From Bordetella parapertussis (GTDB taxonomy: Bacteria; Pseudomonadota; Gammaproteobacteria; Burkholderiales; SG8-41): 64,000 bases of DNA. The stretch covers positions 32,683-96,682 of the forward strand of contig CAMDRT010000014.1 of the NCBI GenBank assembly GCA_945906815.1. The letters run 5' to 3'. The notes under the pieces were generated by a model. It saw nothing but the letters and a program-made list of their open reading frames with translations. It was not told the origin of the DNA and searched no databases. The position numbers were made by a program, and so were the translations under genes. Position 1 is the first letter of the stretch; each line of letters starts with the position of its first letter. Positions 1 to 9,124 of the stretch are shown one piece after another.

Positions 1-496
1 GCTCATCGAGGTCGAGGGCGATGCCTTCATAGTCATGATAGGTCACGTCCCCGACTATGCGCGTGGAATGTTGGCTGAGGGGCAGCACGCCTTCGGACAT
101 GGCCGACACGGCAATGCCCGCCCGCGTATGGGTATGCAGGACGCAATGCGCGTCGGCTCGCGCAGCGTGTACGCAGCCGTGGATGACAAAGCCCGCGCGG
201 TTGATGCCCATGCCGGTGATGTCCTCGAGAATGCTGCCTTCGTGGTCTACTCGCACGAGATTGGAGGCGGTGACCTCATCGAACATCAGGCCATAAGCAT
301 TGAGTAGAAATTGGTCGTCAGCGCCGGGCACGCGTACCGAGAAATGGGTGAGGATGATGTCTGTCCAACCGTAGATCACGGCCAGGTGATAGGCAGCGGC
401 AAGGTCCGTTCGTACCGCCCACTCTTCGGCGCTGACACGTTCTTTCAACGATGTTTGTTTCCGGGCATGCTCGCTCGCAAGTTGGGTCACCGCCAT
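1..496 (-). CDS. Class II aldolase/adducin family protein, 3' end beyond window edge
   Basis: An open frame of 165 codons starts at the ATG at 496 and runs off the left edge without a stop. It has the class II aldolase/adducin fold pattern: an N-terminal helix, then a segment about ITHF-like (DIILTHFSVRVPG, residues 46-58), an LLNAYGLMFDEVT strand and a HTH metal-binding motif (LHTHTRAG, residues 120-127). Family members are zinc-dependent aldolases or epimerases acting on small phosphorylated or hydroxy acids, but many catabolic relatives have unknown substrates. The substrate cannot be read here. The second metal-site histidine lies beyond the edge. Upstream, 497-638 separates it from a divergent cupin gene and probably holds both promoters. 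Confidence 0.85.
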   Translation of the reverse strand, partial: MAVTQLASEHARKQTSLKERVSAEEWAVRTDLAAAYHLAVIYGWTDIILTHFSVRVPGADDQFLLNAYGLMFDEVTASNLVRVDHEGSILEDITGMGINRAGFVIHGCVHAARADAHCVLHTHTRAGIAVSAMSEGVLPLSQHSTRIVGDVTYHDYEGIALDLDE

Positions 497-638
497 GACA
501 TCTCCTATGACTGGTTAGGGATCAAAACGAAATTTCACCACCTGGACTGCTGGCGCCTCAAACTCACAATCTACTCCAGTGCCTCGCGAATTACTACTCA
601 CGCTACAATGGGCTTGTGAAAACCTCAGGAGTTTTAGC

Positions 639-1214
639 ATGCCCCAACACAACCCCATCGATGACACCGTCCCGCAACGGGTGGCGCGCTATGCAAAGCT
701 GATCCCCTACAAGGATTCCATGAATGACGCCAATGGCATTCCGCAAGAGGCGATGCTGATGATGTCGCCCGATAAGGTGATGCCCATCATGTCGCCGCTG
801 GGCTGGGAAGGCCGCAGCAAAGTGGCGCCGGTCAAAGGCGCGCCCGGGTTGACCGTCACGCTGGCCGAATGTCCGCCGGGCGACAGTGCGGGCTTGCACA
901 AGCACACGGCGTCGGTGGAAAACTTCTTTTGCGTGCAAGGCCGCTTCGAAATTCTCTGGGGGGACCAGGGGCAGTTTTCCACCGTCCTCGAGCCGCTGGA
1001 CTTTGTATCCGTGCCCGCAGGTGTTTATCGTGACTTTAAGAACGTGGGCAGCGAACTGGGGCGCTTGCTGGTGATGATACAGCCTGAACCCGGAGATCAG
1101 CAGGATGCTGTCTACCACGCCGCAGCGTGCGGTGAAGAAATCGTCCGGCGCTGGGGGCAAGCTACTGTGCAGGCCATGGCCGGGGTAGGCATTCGATTTG
1201 GTGAGCCGGCCTGA
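639..1214 (+). CDS. Cupin domain-containing protein
   Basis: A 191-residue cytosolic protein with one cupin barrel. Cupin motif 1 is visible at about residues 86-103, with metal-ligand pattern HKH, E and G (LHKHTASVENFFCVQG). Cupins of this size include small dioxygenases, isomerases and ligand-binding proteins, so a specific reaction cannot be given. The ATG at 639 is chosen over an earlier in-frame ATG at 579 because AGGAG at 627-631 lies 7 bases before it and the preceding residues look non-coding. It is convergent with the VOC gene that follows. The class II aldolase gene is divergent to it, so the two may share a control region. Confidence 0.8.
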   Translation: MPQHNPIDDTVPQRVARYAKLIPYKDSMNDANGIPQEAMLMMSPDKVMPIMSPLGWEGRSKVAPVKGAPGLTVTLAECPPGDSAGLHKHTASVENFFCVQGRFEILWGDQGQFSTVLEPLDFVSVPAGVYRDFKNVGSELGRLLVMIQPEPGDQQDAVYHAAACGEEIVRRWGQATVQAMAGVGIRFGEPA

Positions 1215-1240
1215 AACTCGCGTAGGCGTACGCTCAGGTG

Positions 1241-1723
1241 TTAGCTACCTGCAGGCCGCTCGAACTCAATCCGCGTATCGGCATCGCTGCGTCCGCGCGC
1301 AAATATTTCCCGCGTATTGGGGCGTTCCCAGACGATTTCCAGCAGGTTGTCGTCGGGATCGAAGAAATAGATGCTTTTCTGGCTTTCGTGATCGACCGCA
1401 CGGTGGATGGCGACGCCTGCTTGTTCGAGGGCGAAGTAAGCATGCTTTAGATCATCTTCGGTCGCAACCGCGAAGGCCGTATGCTTGACGCCCAGGCCTT
1501 CCCTCATGCCGAGCCCGGCTTTTTGCCGCGGATAGGCATCGGGATTGGTGCTCGGGAAAAGATCGAGCGTGTTGCCGTATTCGCCCAGCGACAAAAACAG
1601 TCCGCCGTGGTGCGGATCCTGTTCGAGCACCTTGAATCCCAGAATGTTGGTGTAAAACGCTTTGGAACGCTCAAGATCGCGAACGGTAAACAGAATATGG
1701 CCGATGCGCTGAAGTTTGATCAT
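1241..1723 (-). CDS. VOC family protein (glyoxalase/dioxygenase fold)
   Basis: A 160-residue protein with the paired beta-alpha-beta-beta-beta pattern of the vicinal oxygen chelate superfamily. The N-terminal module begins HILFTVRDLERSKAFYTNIL. The second begins with VKHTAFAV and ends in FFDPDDNLLEIV, whose glutamate is the usual metal ligand; His9 and the histidine of VKHTAF are the other expected ligands. Members include lactoylglutathione lyases, extradiol dioxygenases and resistance proteins. The sequence does not decide between these. It is convergent with the cupin gene, and divergent from the YciI-like gene across about 240 bases. Confidence 0.8.
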   Translation of the reverse strand: MIKLQRIGHILFTVRDLERSKAFYTNILGFKVLEQDPHHGGLFLSLGEYGNTLDLFPSTNPDAYPRQKAGLGMREGLGVKHTAFAVATEDDLKHAYFALEQAGVAIHRAVDHESQKSIYFFDPDDNLLEIVWERPNTREIFARGRSDADTRIEFERPAGS

Positions 1724-1965
1724 CTTAGCCCCCTGGCTGGTGATTTTTCGGCGACGCGATGCAGGTGAATCAAGCCCACATTATGCTGCGCTACGCCCTA
1801 AATTTATGCGCCCAGTATACGCGCCTCCAGCACGGAAATTTTTACTTTCCTGCCGGCAAGGCGGACGCCGGGGTACAATCGCCAGCGCGCGCAATCCCCA
1901 AGCGGACGCGGATGCAGTCTGCATCGTGTGCGGCTGCATTCACAGTTAAGTAAAGGAAAGTCACT

Positions 1966-2556
1966 ATGCACTGGCTCATCAAATGCCGCTCTTGGCCGGG
2001 TACCGACGCCCTGCGCACGGCGACTTTCGACGCCCACTGCAATTTCCTCGACGGCTATCCCGAAGTCACTTGGTACTCGGGGCCGTTGTTCACTGACGAC
2101 AACAAAAATGCCATCGGCAGCCTGCGGCTGATCGAGTTCCCCGGGCGCGAGGCCGCACTCGCTTATATTCATGCCGATCCCTATACCAAGGCCGGCATCT
2201 TCGAGGCGATCAGCGTCGAACGCTGGAAGCCGGGCCTCGATGTGCGTCAGCGCGACTATGCGCGCAAGGACGGCCGCATGCAGTTTGTCGTCCACTGCCA
2301 CGACCAACCCGACGGCAGCGCGCGCCGGGCGCCGCTGCGCGCTGCGCATCTCGACTATCTGAAGCGCCATCAAGACCTCATCGTCGCGCGCGGCCCCTTG
2401 CTCGACGATGCGGGGGTGAAAACCATAGGCAGCGTGTTGATCCTTGACCTCGCCGGCAAGGCCGAGGCGGAGGCGTTCTGGGCCGACGAGCCGTTCAACC
2501 GCGCCGGTGTTTACCAGCGGACGACGATCGAGCGCTGGCGCTTCGGCCATGTGTGA
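1966..2556 (+). CDS. Tandem YciI-like domain protein
   Basis: A 196-residue protein made of two ferredoxin-like YciI/EthD-type units: residues 1-90 (ending PYTKAGIFEAISVERWKPG) and residues 102-196 (ending PFNRAGVYQRTTIERWRFG). The shared block is D-P/E-[FY]-x-[KR]-AG-[IV]-x-x-x-x-x-[IV]-ERW. The second unit has the usual YciI layout, with FVVHCHDQ, RxxHLDYL and a conserved GPLLDD turn. Single YciI proteins are about 100 residues and form dimers, so this gene may encode the dimer in one chain. Biochemical roles are poorly known (some act as small hydrolases or dehydrochlorinases). AAGGAAAG shortly upstream supports the ATG at 1966. Confidence 0.75.
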   Translation: MHWLIKCRSWPGTDALRTATFDAHCNFLDGYPEVTWYSGPLFTDDNKNAIGSLRLIEFPGREAALAYIHADPYTKAGIFEAISVERWKPGLDVRQRDYARKDGRMQFVVHCHDQPDGSARRAPLRAAHLDYLKRHQDLIVARGPLLDDAGVKTIGSVLILDLAGKAEAEAFWADEPFNRAGVYQRTTIERWRFGHV

Positions 2557-2580
2557 GCGATACGTGCAACGCGGTGCGGC

Positions 2581-3699
2581 TTACGCAGCTACCAACCCCA
2601 GCACACTCTCCAGCTTCTTGCGGTGCAGTCTGGGCGCACCCAGGCAGTGAAACAGCGAGCGCGACATCTTGGTGTGCAGTGTCAGTCCGTATTCGCGCGA
2701 GACGCCGATGCCTGCATGCACTTCGTGCGCGTAGTCGCAGGCGCGCATGTAACTTTCCGAGGCTACGGACTTGGCGATATGACAGCTCGCCGTAGCATCC
2801 ATGCCACTGTCGAGTTTCGACAGCGCTTCGTAGGTGGTCCAGCGCGCTGAATCGAGATAGTTGACCAGGTGGATCAGGTGATCCTGCACGCGCGCGAAAC
2901 GGCCGATGATCTGGCCGAATTGCGTGCGATCGCGCGCGTAGTTCAGCGACAGGTCAAACACGGTTTTGCACGAACCCACCTTGTAGGCGCAAAGCACCGG
3001 CGTTACCGTCAGCATGGCGCGCTCCGCCACGGGCCAGGCGTCGACCATGACATCGCCGGCACTGACTGCCACGTTATCAAGCAGCACTTCGCAAATGCCG
3101 GTGACAAAACCATCGAGCGTGCGTATGGCAACACCGGGCGCCTTAGCATCGACGCGCAGCACGCTAACGCTTTTGCCGCCCTCGATGCGCGCAACCACCA
3201 GTAAATCCGTAGCAAAATTCGCGTCGTGCACAAAAACTTTCGTGCCGGTCAGCGTGTAATCGCTGCCCGCGCGTTTGGCTGTAGCGCGCACACCATCGGC
3301 TGACCAGGCGTACTGCGATTCCGTGAGTGCCAGAGCAAATACGCGTTCGCCGCTGGCGATGCGCGGCAGCCAAGCGTTTTTCAGCTCGTCACTGCCGGCT
3401 TCCATCAGGATGCGCGCGCACAACACCGCTGACGAAAACAACGGGCCGGGAACAGGGCCGCAGCCGAGTTCTTCGAACAGCACGGCCACGTCGGTGAGGC
3501 TGTTGCCGGTGCCGCCATACTGTTCCGCTATCGCCATGCCGGCCCAGCCGAGTTCCGCCATCTGCGGCCACAGCGTGGTCATCAGTGTGGCGGGGTCGCG
3601 GTCTAGTTTAAGCAACTCGTCGCGATTGCACGAGCCGCGTACGAAGTCCCGGGCCGAGTTCTGGATGAGTTGCTGAGTGTCGTTGAGTCCTAAGTCCAT
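2581..3699 (-). CDS. Acyl-CoA dehydrogenase family protein (probable small or second subunit)
   Basis: A 372-residue flavoprotein of the acyl-CoA dehydrogenase family: N-terminal helical domain (residues 1-110), a middle beta domain with LALTESQYAW in place of the usual T-E-P-G-A-G-S-D loop, and a C-terminal helical bundle with YARDRTQFGQIIGRFARVQD. Losing the canonical loop is typical of the less conserved partner in two-gene acyl-CoA dehydrogenases that form heteromers. It lies 9 bases downstream of the canonical acyl-CoA dehydrogenase gene at 3709-4938, so the two are probably translated together and may form one enzyme. The acyl substrate is unknown. Confidence 0.85.
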   Translation of the reverse strand: MDLGLNDTQQLIQNSARDFVRGSCNRDELLKLDRDPATLMTTLWPQMAELGWAGMAIAEQYGGTGNSLTDVAVLFEELGCGPVPGPLFSSAVLCARILMEAGSDELKNAWLPRIASGERVFALALTESQYAWSADGVRATAKRAGSDYTLTGTKVFVHDANFATDLLVVARIEGGKSVSVLRVDAKAPGVAIRTLDGFVTGICEVLLDNVAVSAGDVMVDAWPVAERAMLTVTPVLCAYKVGSCKTVFDLSLNYARDRTQFGQIIGRFARVQDHLIHLVNYLDSARWTTYEALSKLDSGMDATASCHIAKSVASESYMRACDYAHEVHAGIGVSREYGLTLHTKMSRSLFHCLGAPRLHRKKLESVLGLVAA

Positions 3700-3708
3700 G
3701 CTTTTCTC

Positions 3709-4938
3709 CTATCGCAGGTTCGCTGCTTTTTCGCGTTCGCGTCCGCCGATGCCGAGGCGCCGCGCCATGATGACGCGCTGTATGTCGGTGGTCGCACCGG
3801 GATGCAGTGAGGTGATCGAGTCACGCTGAAAATATTCGATGGCGCCATTCAGCGGTGCCCAGCGTTTGTCCTTGGTCAGCACCCGCGGACCGGCAATACG
3901 CACCATCTTTTCGCCCATGTCGAGGCCCGAGAGTTTGCGCCGCAGGCTGTATTGCGAGCCTTCGTACGAACGGGGTTGGTTGGCATGCGACAGCCAGTGA
4001 TTGCGCAGCGCGAACAGCCGCGTGATCTCGGATTCGATGTAGAGGTTTACGATCTCCTCCCGCGCATCCGGATCGTCGGCAATGGCCCATCCGTCCTCGC
4101 GCTTTTTGCACAGATTGATGAAATCGTAAACCACGCGGCGGTCGGCTAGCCGACCCATGCCGCCGTGTTCGACTTCCAGATGCGTGGTCGCCACTTTCCA
4201 GCCGTTGTTTTCTCCGCCGACGAGGTGATCCGCCGGCACCCGCACGTTGTCAAAGAACACTGCGTTCTTGACCCCGCAACCGCTGCCGCCTTCGCCGCCG
4301 GTGGCGAGCAAATCCATCGGTGTTACGGTGATGCCCGGCAGGTTCATCGGTATCATCAGCCACGACAAATTCTTGTGGCGCTCACCTTTGGGATCGGTGA
4401 CGAGGATGGTCCACGAATAATCCGCGCCATGTGAACTGCCGACGAACATTTTTTGGCCGTTCACCACATACACATCGCCATCGCGGATCGCGGTGGACTT
4501 GATGCCCGCAAGATCGGAGCCCGCGCCCGGTTCGCTCAGCAATTGCCAGGTGCGCACCTCGCCGCGGCAGATCGGCGGCAGAAAACGATTCTTGTGTTCT
4601 TCGGTACCCCACACCAGTATGGTGGGTGCGCCCATGCGTCCGCCGGCATCGTAATAGGGTGGTAGAGACAGGCCGATGCTCGTCAATTCGTCATGCAGGA
4701 TGGCTACATGCTCAGCGGAAAGATCGCCGCCACCATAGGCCTTGGGCATCGACGGGTAGAGCCAGCCCTGTGCGCCCAGCTTGCGCCCGAGATCGCGCCG
4801 CAACTGATATTGCTCGTACGACATGTCGCACGGGTCCGCCATATGCTCGATAGCGGGCGACACATTTTGTTCCAGAAACGCATGCACTTCTTTGCGAAAT
4901 GCGCTTTGTTCTGGTGAGTCTTCAATCGCAAAATCCAT
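3709..4938 (-). CDS. Acyl-CoA dehydrogenase
   Basis: A 409-residue FAD enzyme expected to oxidise an acyl-CoA to the enoyl-CoA and pass electrons to ETF. The N-terminal domain is followed by LLSEPGAGSDLAGIKS (about residue 134), the flavin-proximal signature, then a G-rich middle domain and a C-terminal end with TTDIQRVIMARRLG. It heads a two-gene unit with the downstream acyl-CoA dehydrogenase at 2581-3699. Upstream on the same strand lie a Bug receptor fragment and two Gfo/Idh/MocA genes, suggesting catabolism of a sugar-acid or cyclic acid converted to a CoA ester. That pathway idea is inference. Confidence 0.9.
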   Translation of the reverse strand: MDFAIEDSPEQSAFRKEVHAFLEQNVSPAIEHMADPCDMSYEQYQLRRDLGRKLGAQGWLYPSMPKAYGGGDLSAEHVAILHDELTSIGLSLPPYYDAGGRMGAPTILVWGTEEHKNRFLPPICRGEVRTWQLLSEPGAGSDLAGIKSTAIRDGDVYVVNGQKMFVGSSHGADYSWTILVTDPKGERHKNLSWLMIPMNLPGITVTPMDLLATGGEGGSGCGVKNAVFFDNVRVPADHLVGGENNGWKVATTHLEVEHGGMGRLADRRVVYDFINLCKKREDGWAIADDPDAREEIVNLYIESEITRLFALRNHWLSHANQPRSYEGSQYSLRRKLSGLDMGEKMVRIAGPRVLTKDKRWAPLNGAIEYFQRDSITSLHPGATTDIQRVIMARRLGIGGREREKAANLR

Positions 4939-4971
4939 AGGTACTCCTTAGCTAAGGTGCGACGGTTTCGA

Positions 4972-5118
4972 TTACGCCGTCGGAATTTCCACGTTGCGAA
5001 ATACTTTCGCAAAGCGCTGGTGTTCGCTTTTCCAGAATGGGATGAATGTTGCCGGCAATTTTCTGGTGACTATGCTCACCCCGCTGTCGGACATGCGTTT
5101 CTGTGTCGTTGGATTCAT
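4972..5118 (-). pseudogene. C-terminal fragment of a Bug (TctC) solute-binding receptor
   Basis: A 48-codon minus-strand frame lies between two catabolic genes. Its translation starts MNPTTQKRMSDSGVSIVT and ends FIPFWKSEHQRFAKVFRNVE. This matches the typical C-terminus of Bug receptors: a QKR-L-x-D-x-G-V segment, then a helix of type F-x-x-[FW]-x-K-x-E-x-x-[RK]-[FW]-x-K-V-[IF]-R. Five full Bug receptors elsewhere in the window end similarly. The other ~270 residues, including the signal peptide, are absent. It is most likely a deletion remnant, though a short expressed peptide is not excluded. The assignment rests on pattern matching by eye. Confidence 0.55.
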
Positions 5119-5142
5119 GGTGTGGGCTTGTTCAAAACGCCT

Positions 5143-6258
5143 TCAGCTCGTCATCTTCTCATCTTCCGGCGTGATCGGTAGCTTCACCGGCCGCTTCAAG
5201 CGTGCAGAAAGGTCTATCGCTTTGGTCAGCATCAGGCGATTATGGCCTTCGCGCGCAGTGGCGTGTTGCGTGGTGACGCCGAGCGACACGCGATTGAGCC
5301 AGGCATTGGTTTCTTCGCGCATTGGGCCGCGCAATTCGCCTAGCGCCATGTCACCCACCGGATAGCTGGTCAGAAAATCCACATGACGGCGTTTGTCCGG
5401 CGCGTAGCCTTCGGCCTGAATCAGGTTGGTGGCAAGCACCATGTCGCGATGCGTATCGTCGATGGTGAGCACGCCTTCGGTGCCCACTGCACCGACTTCC
5501 AGAGAATACACTGCGCCGGGCCATACTTCCGGCAACGCCCATGAAATCACACCGTGGTAAATCGCGCCATCGTCAAAGCTGATGGTGTAGCCCGTGCCAT
5601 CGACGCCCTGCCATGTCGGGCCGAGCGCCTTGTTCACCGAGCGTGCGTAAACTTCGACCGGTTTCTTGGCTTCCATCAACCACATCACAATGTCCAGCGC
5701 ATGGGTGCCGGAAATGACCATCGGCGTCACTTCAGCGCGATTGTCGCTGCGCTTGTAATTGTCGATGGCCACCAGCCGATTCATGAAGGCGCGCGAGGTC
5801 ACCATCGTCACTTCGCCGAGCGCGCCGGATTGCACTTTTTCCTTGGCCACCAGCCAGCGGCGGCGAAAGCGCTGGGTGTAGCCGATCACCGCATCGACGC
5901 CGGATTTTTCGATGGCAGCGAGTGTTTGCTGTGACTCGGCAAGATCAGTGGCCAGTGGTTTTTCGATCAGCAGTGGCAGCTTACGCTCGGCGGCGAAGAT
6001 CACTGGATCGACGTGCAGGTGTTCGTCGGTGCACACCATGACCGCATTCACTTCGGGCCGCGACAGCAGATCGCGGTAACTGGTGGTCACAAAATCCGCA
6101 TTGCACTTTTCGCGCACAATCTCGCCGCGCTCAGGGTGTTTTTCAGCAATGCCGATCCAGCCGACTGACGGATGACGCGCAGCGAGCTCACCGCGAATCA
6201 GACCGACACGCCCCGCGCCGATGATTGCCAGGCCGATCTTTTTGGGGTTTTTAATCAT
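5143..6258 (-). CDS. Gfo/Idh/MocA family oxidoreductase
   Basis: A 371-residue NAD(P)-dependent dehydrogenase. The N-terminal Rossmann fold shows AIIGAGRVGLIRGELAARHP (residues 12-31). The family motif is EKPLATDLAESQ (about residue 98), whose lysine is catalytic, and is followed by the alpha/beta substrate domain. Relatives oxidise inositols, glucose derivatives, sugar acids or phthalate-type diols. The substrate is not evident. Its start overlaps the stop of the next upstream gene (6255-7322) by 4 bases, so the pair is translationally coupled and may act in sequence or as a heteromer. Confidence 0.85.
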   Translation of the reverse strand: MIKNPKKIGLAIIGAGRVGLIRGELAARHPSVGWIGIAEKHPERGEIVREKCNADFVTTSYRDLLSRPEVNAVMVCTDEHLHVDPVIFAAERKLPLLIEKPLATDLAESQQTLAAIEKSGVDAVIGYTQRFRRRWLVAKEKVQSGALGEVTMVTSRAFMNRLVAIDNYKRSDNRAEVTPMVISGTHALDIVMWLMEAKKPVEVYARSVNKALGPTWQGVDGTGYTISFDDGAIYHGVISWALPEVWPGAVYSLEVGAVGTEGVLTIDDTHRDMVLATNLIQAEGYAPDKRRHVDFLTSYPVGDMALGELRGPMREETNAWLNRVSLGVTTQHATAREGHNRLMLTKAIDLSARLKRPVKLPITPEDEKMTS

Positions 6259-7322
6259 CGCGCCGCCGCAACCGCAGCACGCGATTCCGGCAGCGGCAGG
6301 TTCACCGGCTCATGACGTTCCGCCGACAGATCCGCGGCGATGTATACCTCCATCACCTGTCGCGCCTCTACGCCGGTGACCAGCACTGGCCGGTCGCAGG
6401 CGACCGCTTCGATAAAATGCACGGTTTCAGCCGCCATCGGGCCGGCGTAGGTGTGCTCGACGGGCTCACCCGGCATGGTGGACATGGGATGCACGATGCC
6501 CGATTTCATGGTGGTCAACTGCGTGTCGCGATGGGTGTCGTCGATGATCAGCGCGCCTTCGGTGCCGATCATTTCGATCCAGGTCATGGAGAAATTCGGA
6601 TACGCCGGCGGCAGGCTCCAGCCCGCGCACACCACGCAGGACACGCCATTGTCAAAAGTCACCGTAATGTATTGGGTGTCGGGTATGTCGGCGCCGGTAG
6701 ATTCGCGCATCGCGCCGTAGTTCACCGTCGAATACACGCGCACCGGTTTCGCAGGTTGTAAACACCACATCACAAAATCGAGATCGTGTGTGGCTTCCAT
6801 CGCAGCGGGTGAAAGTTTGGAGCGCCCGGTGATTTTTTTGCCCAGGCCGCGGCCGATGTGGCGGCTGACCAGCGCGCTCACCGGCTTGCCCAGCGTGCCG
6901 TCGCGCAGCGCTTGTTTGACATAAGCGAATTTCGGATTGAAGCGCTGCGAGTAACCAATGCTGAATTTCAGCTTATTCTTGCTGGCAAGGTGATTCAGTT
7001 CATCCGCTTCGTGAAGTTCCAGGGCAATCGGTTTTTCCAGAAACACATGCTTGCCGGCCAGCAGCGATTCGCGCGCCATCGGATAGTGCAGCGCTTCGGG
7101 CGTGGCGGAAATGAACACCGCATCGATGTCGTCGCGTTTGAGGACTTCCCGGTAATCGGCGGTTGCGGTTTTGACGTTGATTTTGGCGGCGATCTCAGCC
7201 AGTCGTTCGGGCCGTGTTTCAACCACGTGCAAATCTTTGACCAGCGGATTCATGGCGCAGGTTTCCGCGCGTATGCCACCGCACCAGCCGGTGCCGATGA
7301 TGGCTACATTGATTTGTTTCAC
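6255..7322 (-). CDS. Gfo/Idh/MocA family oxidoreductase
   Basis: A 355-residue NAD(P)-binding oxidoreductase. The Rossmann motif is AIIGTGWCGGIRAETCAMNP (residues 7-26); EKPIALELHEAD carries the catalytic-type lysine at about residue 95; and a histidine-containing segment (EATHDLDFVMW, about residue 175) sits where the family has its catalytic D-x-x-x-H region. It is the first gene of a minus-strand run that continues to 2581. It shares fold and layout with its neighbour at 5143-6258 but is clearly diverged, so the two are not a recent duplication. The substrate is unknown. Confidence 0.85.
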   Translation of the reverse strand: MKQINVAIIGTGWCGGIRAETCAMNPLVKDLHVVETRPERLAEIAAKINVKTATADYREVLKRDDIDAVFISATPEALHYPMARESLLAGKHVFLEKPIALELHEADELNHLASKNKLKFSIGYSQRFNPKFAYVKQALRDGTLGKPVSALVSRHIGRGLGKKITGRSKLSPAAMEATHDLDFVMWCLQPAKPVRVYSTVNYGAMRESTGADIPDTQYITVTFDNGVSCVVCAGWSLPPAYPNFSMTWIEMIGTEGALIIDDTHRDTQLTTMKSGIVHPMSTMPGEPVEHTYAGPMAAETVHFIEAVACDRPVLVTGVEARQVMEVYIAADLSAERHEPVNLPLPESRAAVAAAR

Positions 7323-7396
7323 TGATTTTCCTAGAGGATGGACGGACGGGTGCAGCGTTTGCAGGCGCGTATTTTAGCTGATTGAAGGTCTAGTGC

Positions 7397-7540
7397 TTTT
7401 AACCACGGATGAACACAGATAAATACAGATGAAGGCCAACATAAAAACGAATGTAACTATTTGTTTCTATTGCTGCTTTTTATTGATCGATTTTGATCTT
7501 GATGTTATCTGTGTTTATCTGTGTTCATCTGTGGTTAAAA
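7397..7540. repeat. Long imperfect inverted repeat (34-base arms)
   Basis: Arms at 7397-7430 and 7507-7540 are reverse complements with two mismatches, separated by a 76-base AT-rich loop. Each arm reads roughly as three iterations of an ACAGAT-containing unit and ends in TTTTAACCAC. The element lies directly upstream of glpK (ATG at 7567), so a transcript crossing it could fold into a long hairpin. AACCACRGATGAACACAGAT-type repeats are known to be scattered in many bacterial genomes. Whether this copy is mobile, structural or regulatory cannot be seen. Confidence 0.8.
7454..7470 (-). repeat. Copy of dispersed AT-rich motif (inverse orientation)
   Basis: Read on the minus strand this contains AACAAATAGTTA, the core shared with copies at 9107, 40520, 46173 and 62164. 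It lies in the loop of the inverted repeat upstream of glpK, about 97 bases before the start codon. Confidence 0.4.
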
Positions 7541-7566
7541 TAGTTTTCGTTTTCCTCCCAACACGC

Positions 7567-9045
<1,479 letters not shown>

Positions 9046-9089
9046 ACTTGCTGGTGTTTGACGGCGTGGCTTACACTACGCTCAGTTGG

Positions 9090-9124
9090 ATTATAAAAAC
9101 ATATTTAAAAACAAATAGTTATAT
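9090..9124 (+). repeat. Copy of dispersed AT-rich motif
   Basis: The stretch contains TTTAAAAACAAATAGTTATA and abuts the ATG at 9123. It contrasts sharply with the GC-rich surroundings. The same core occurs upstream of genes at 40549, 46147 and 62191. No ordinary Shine-Dalgarno is seen before 9123, so the motif occupies the translation-initiation region itself. Confidence 0.5.
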
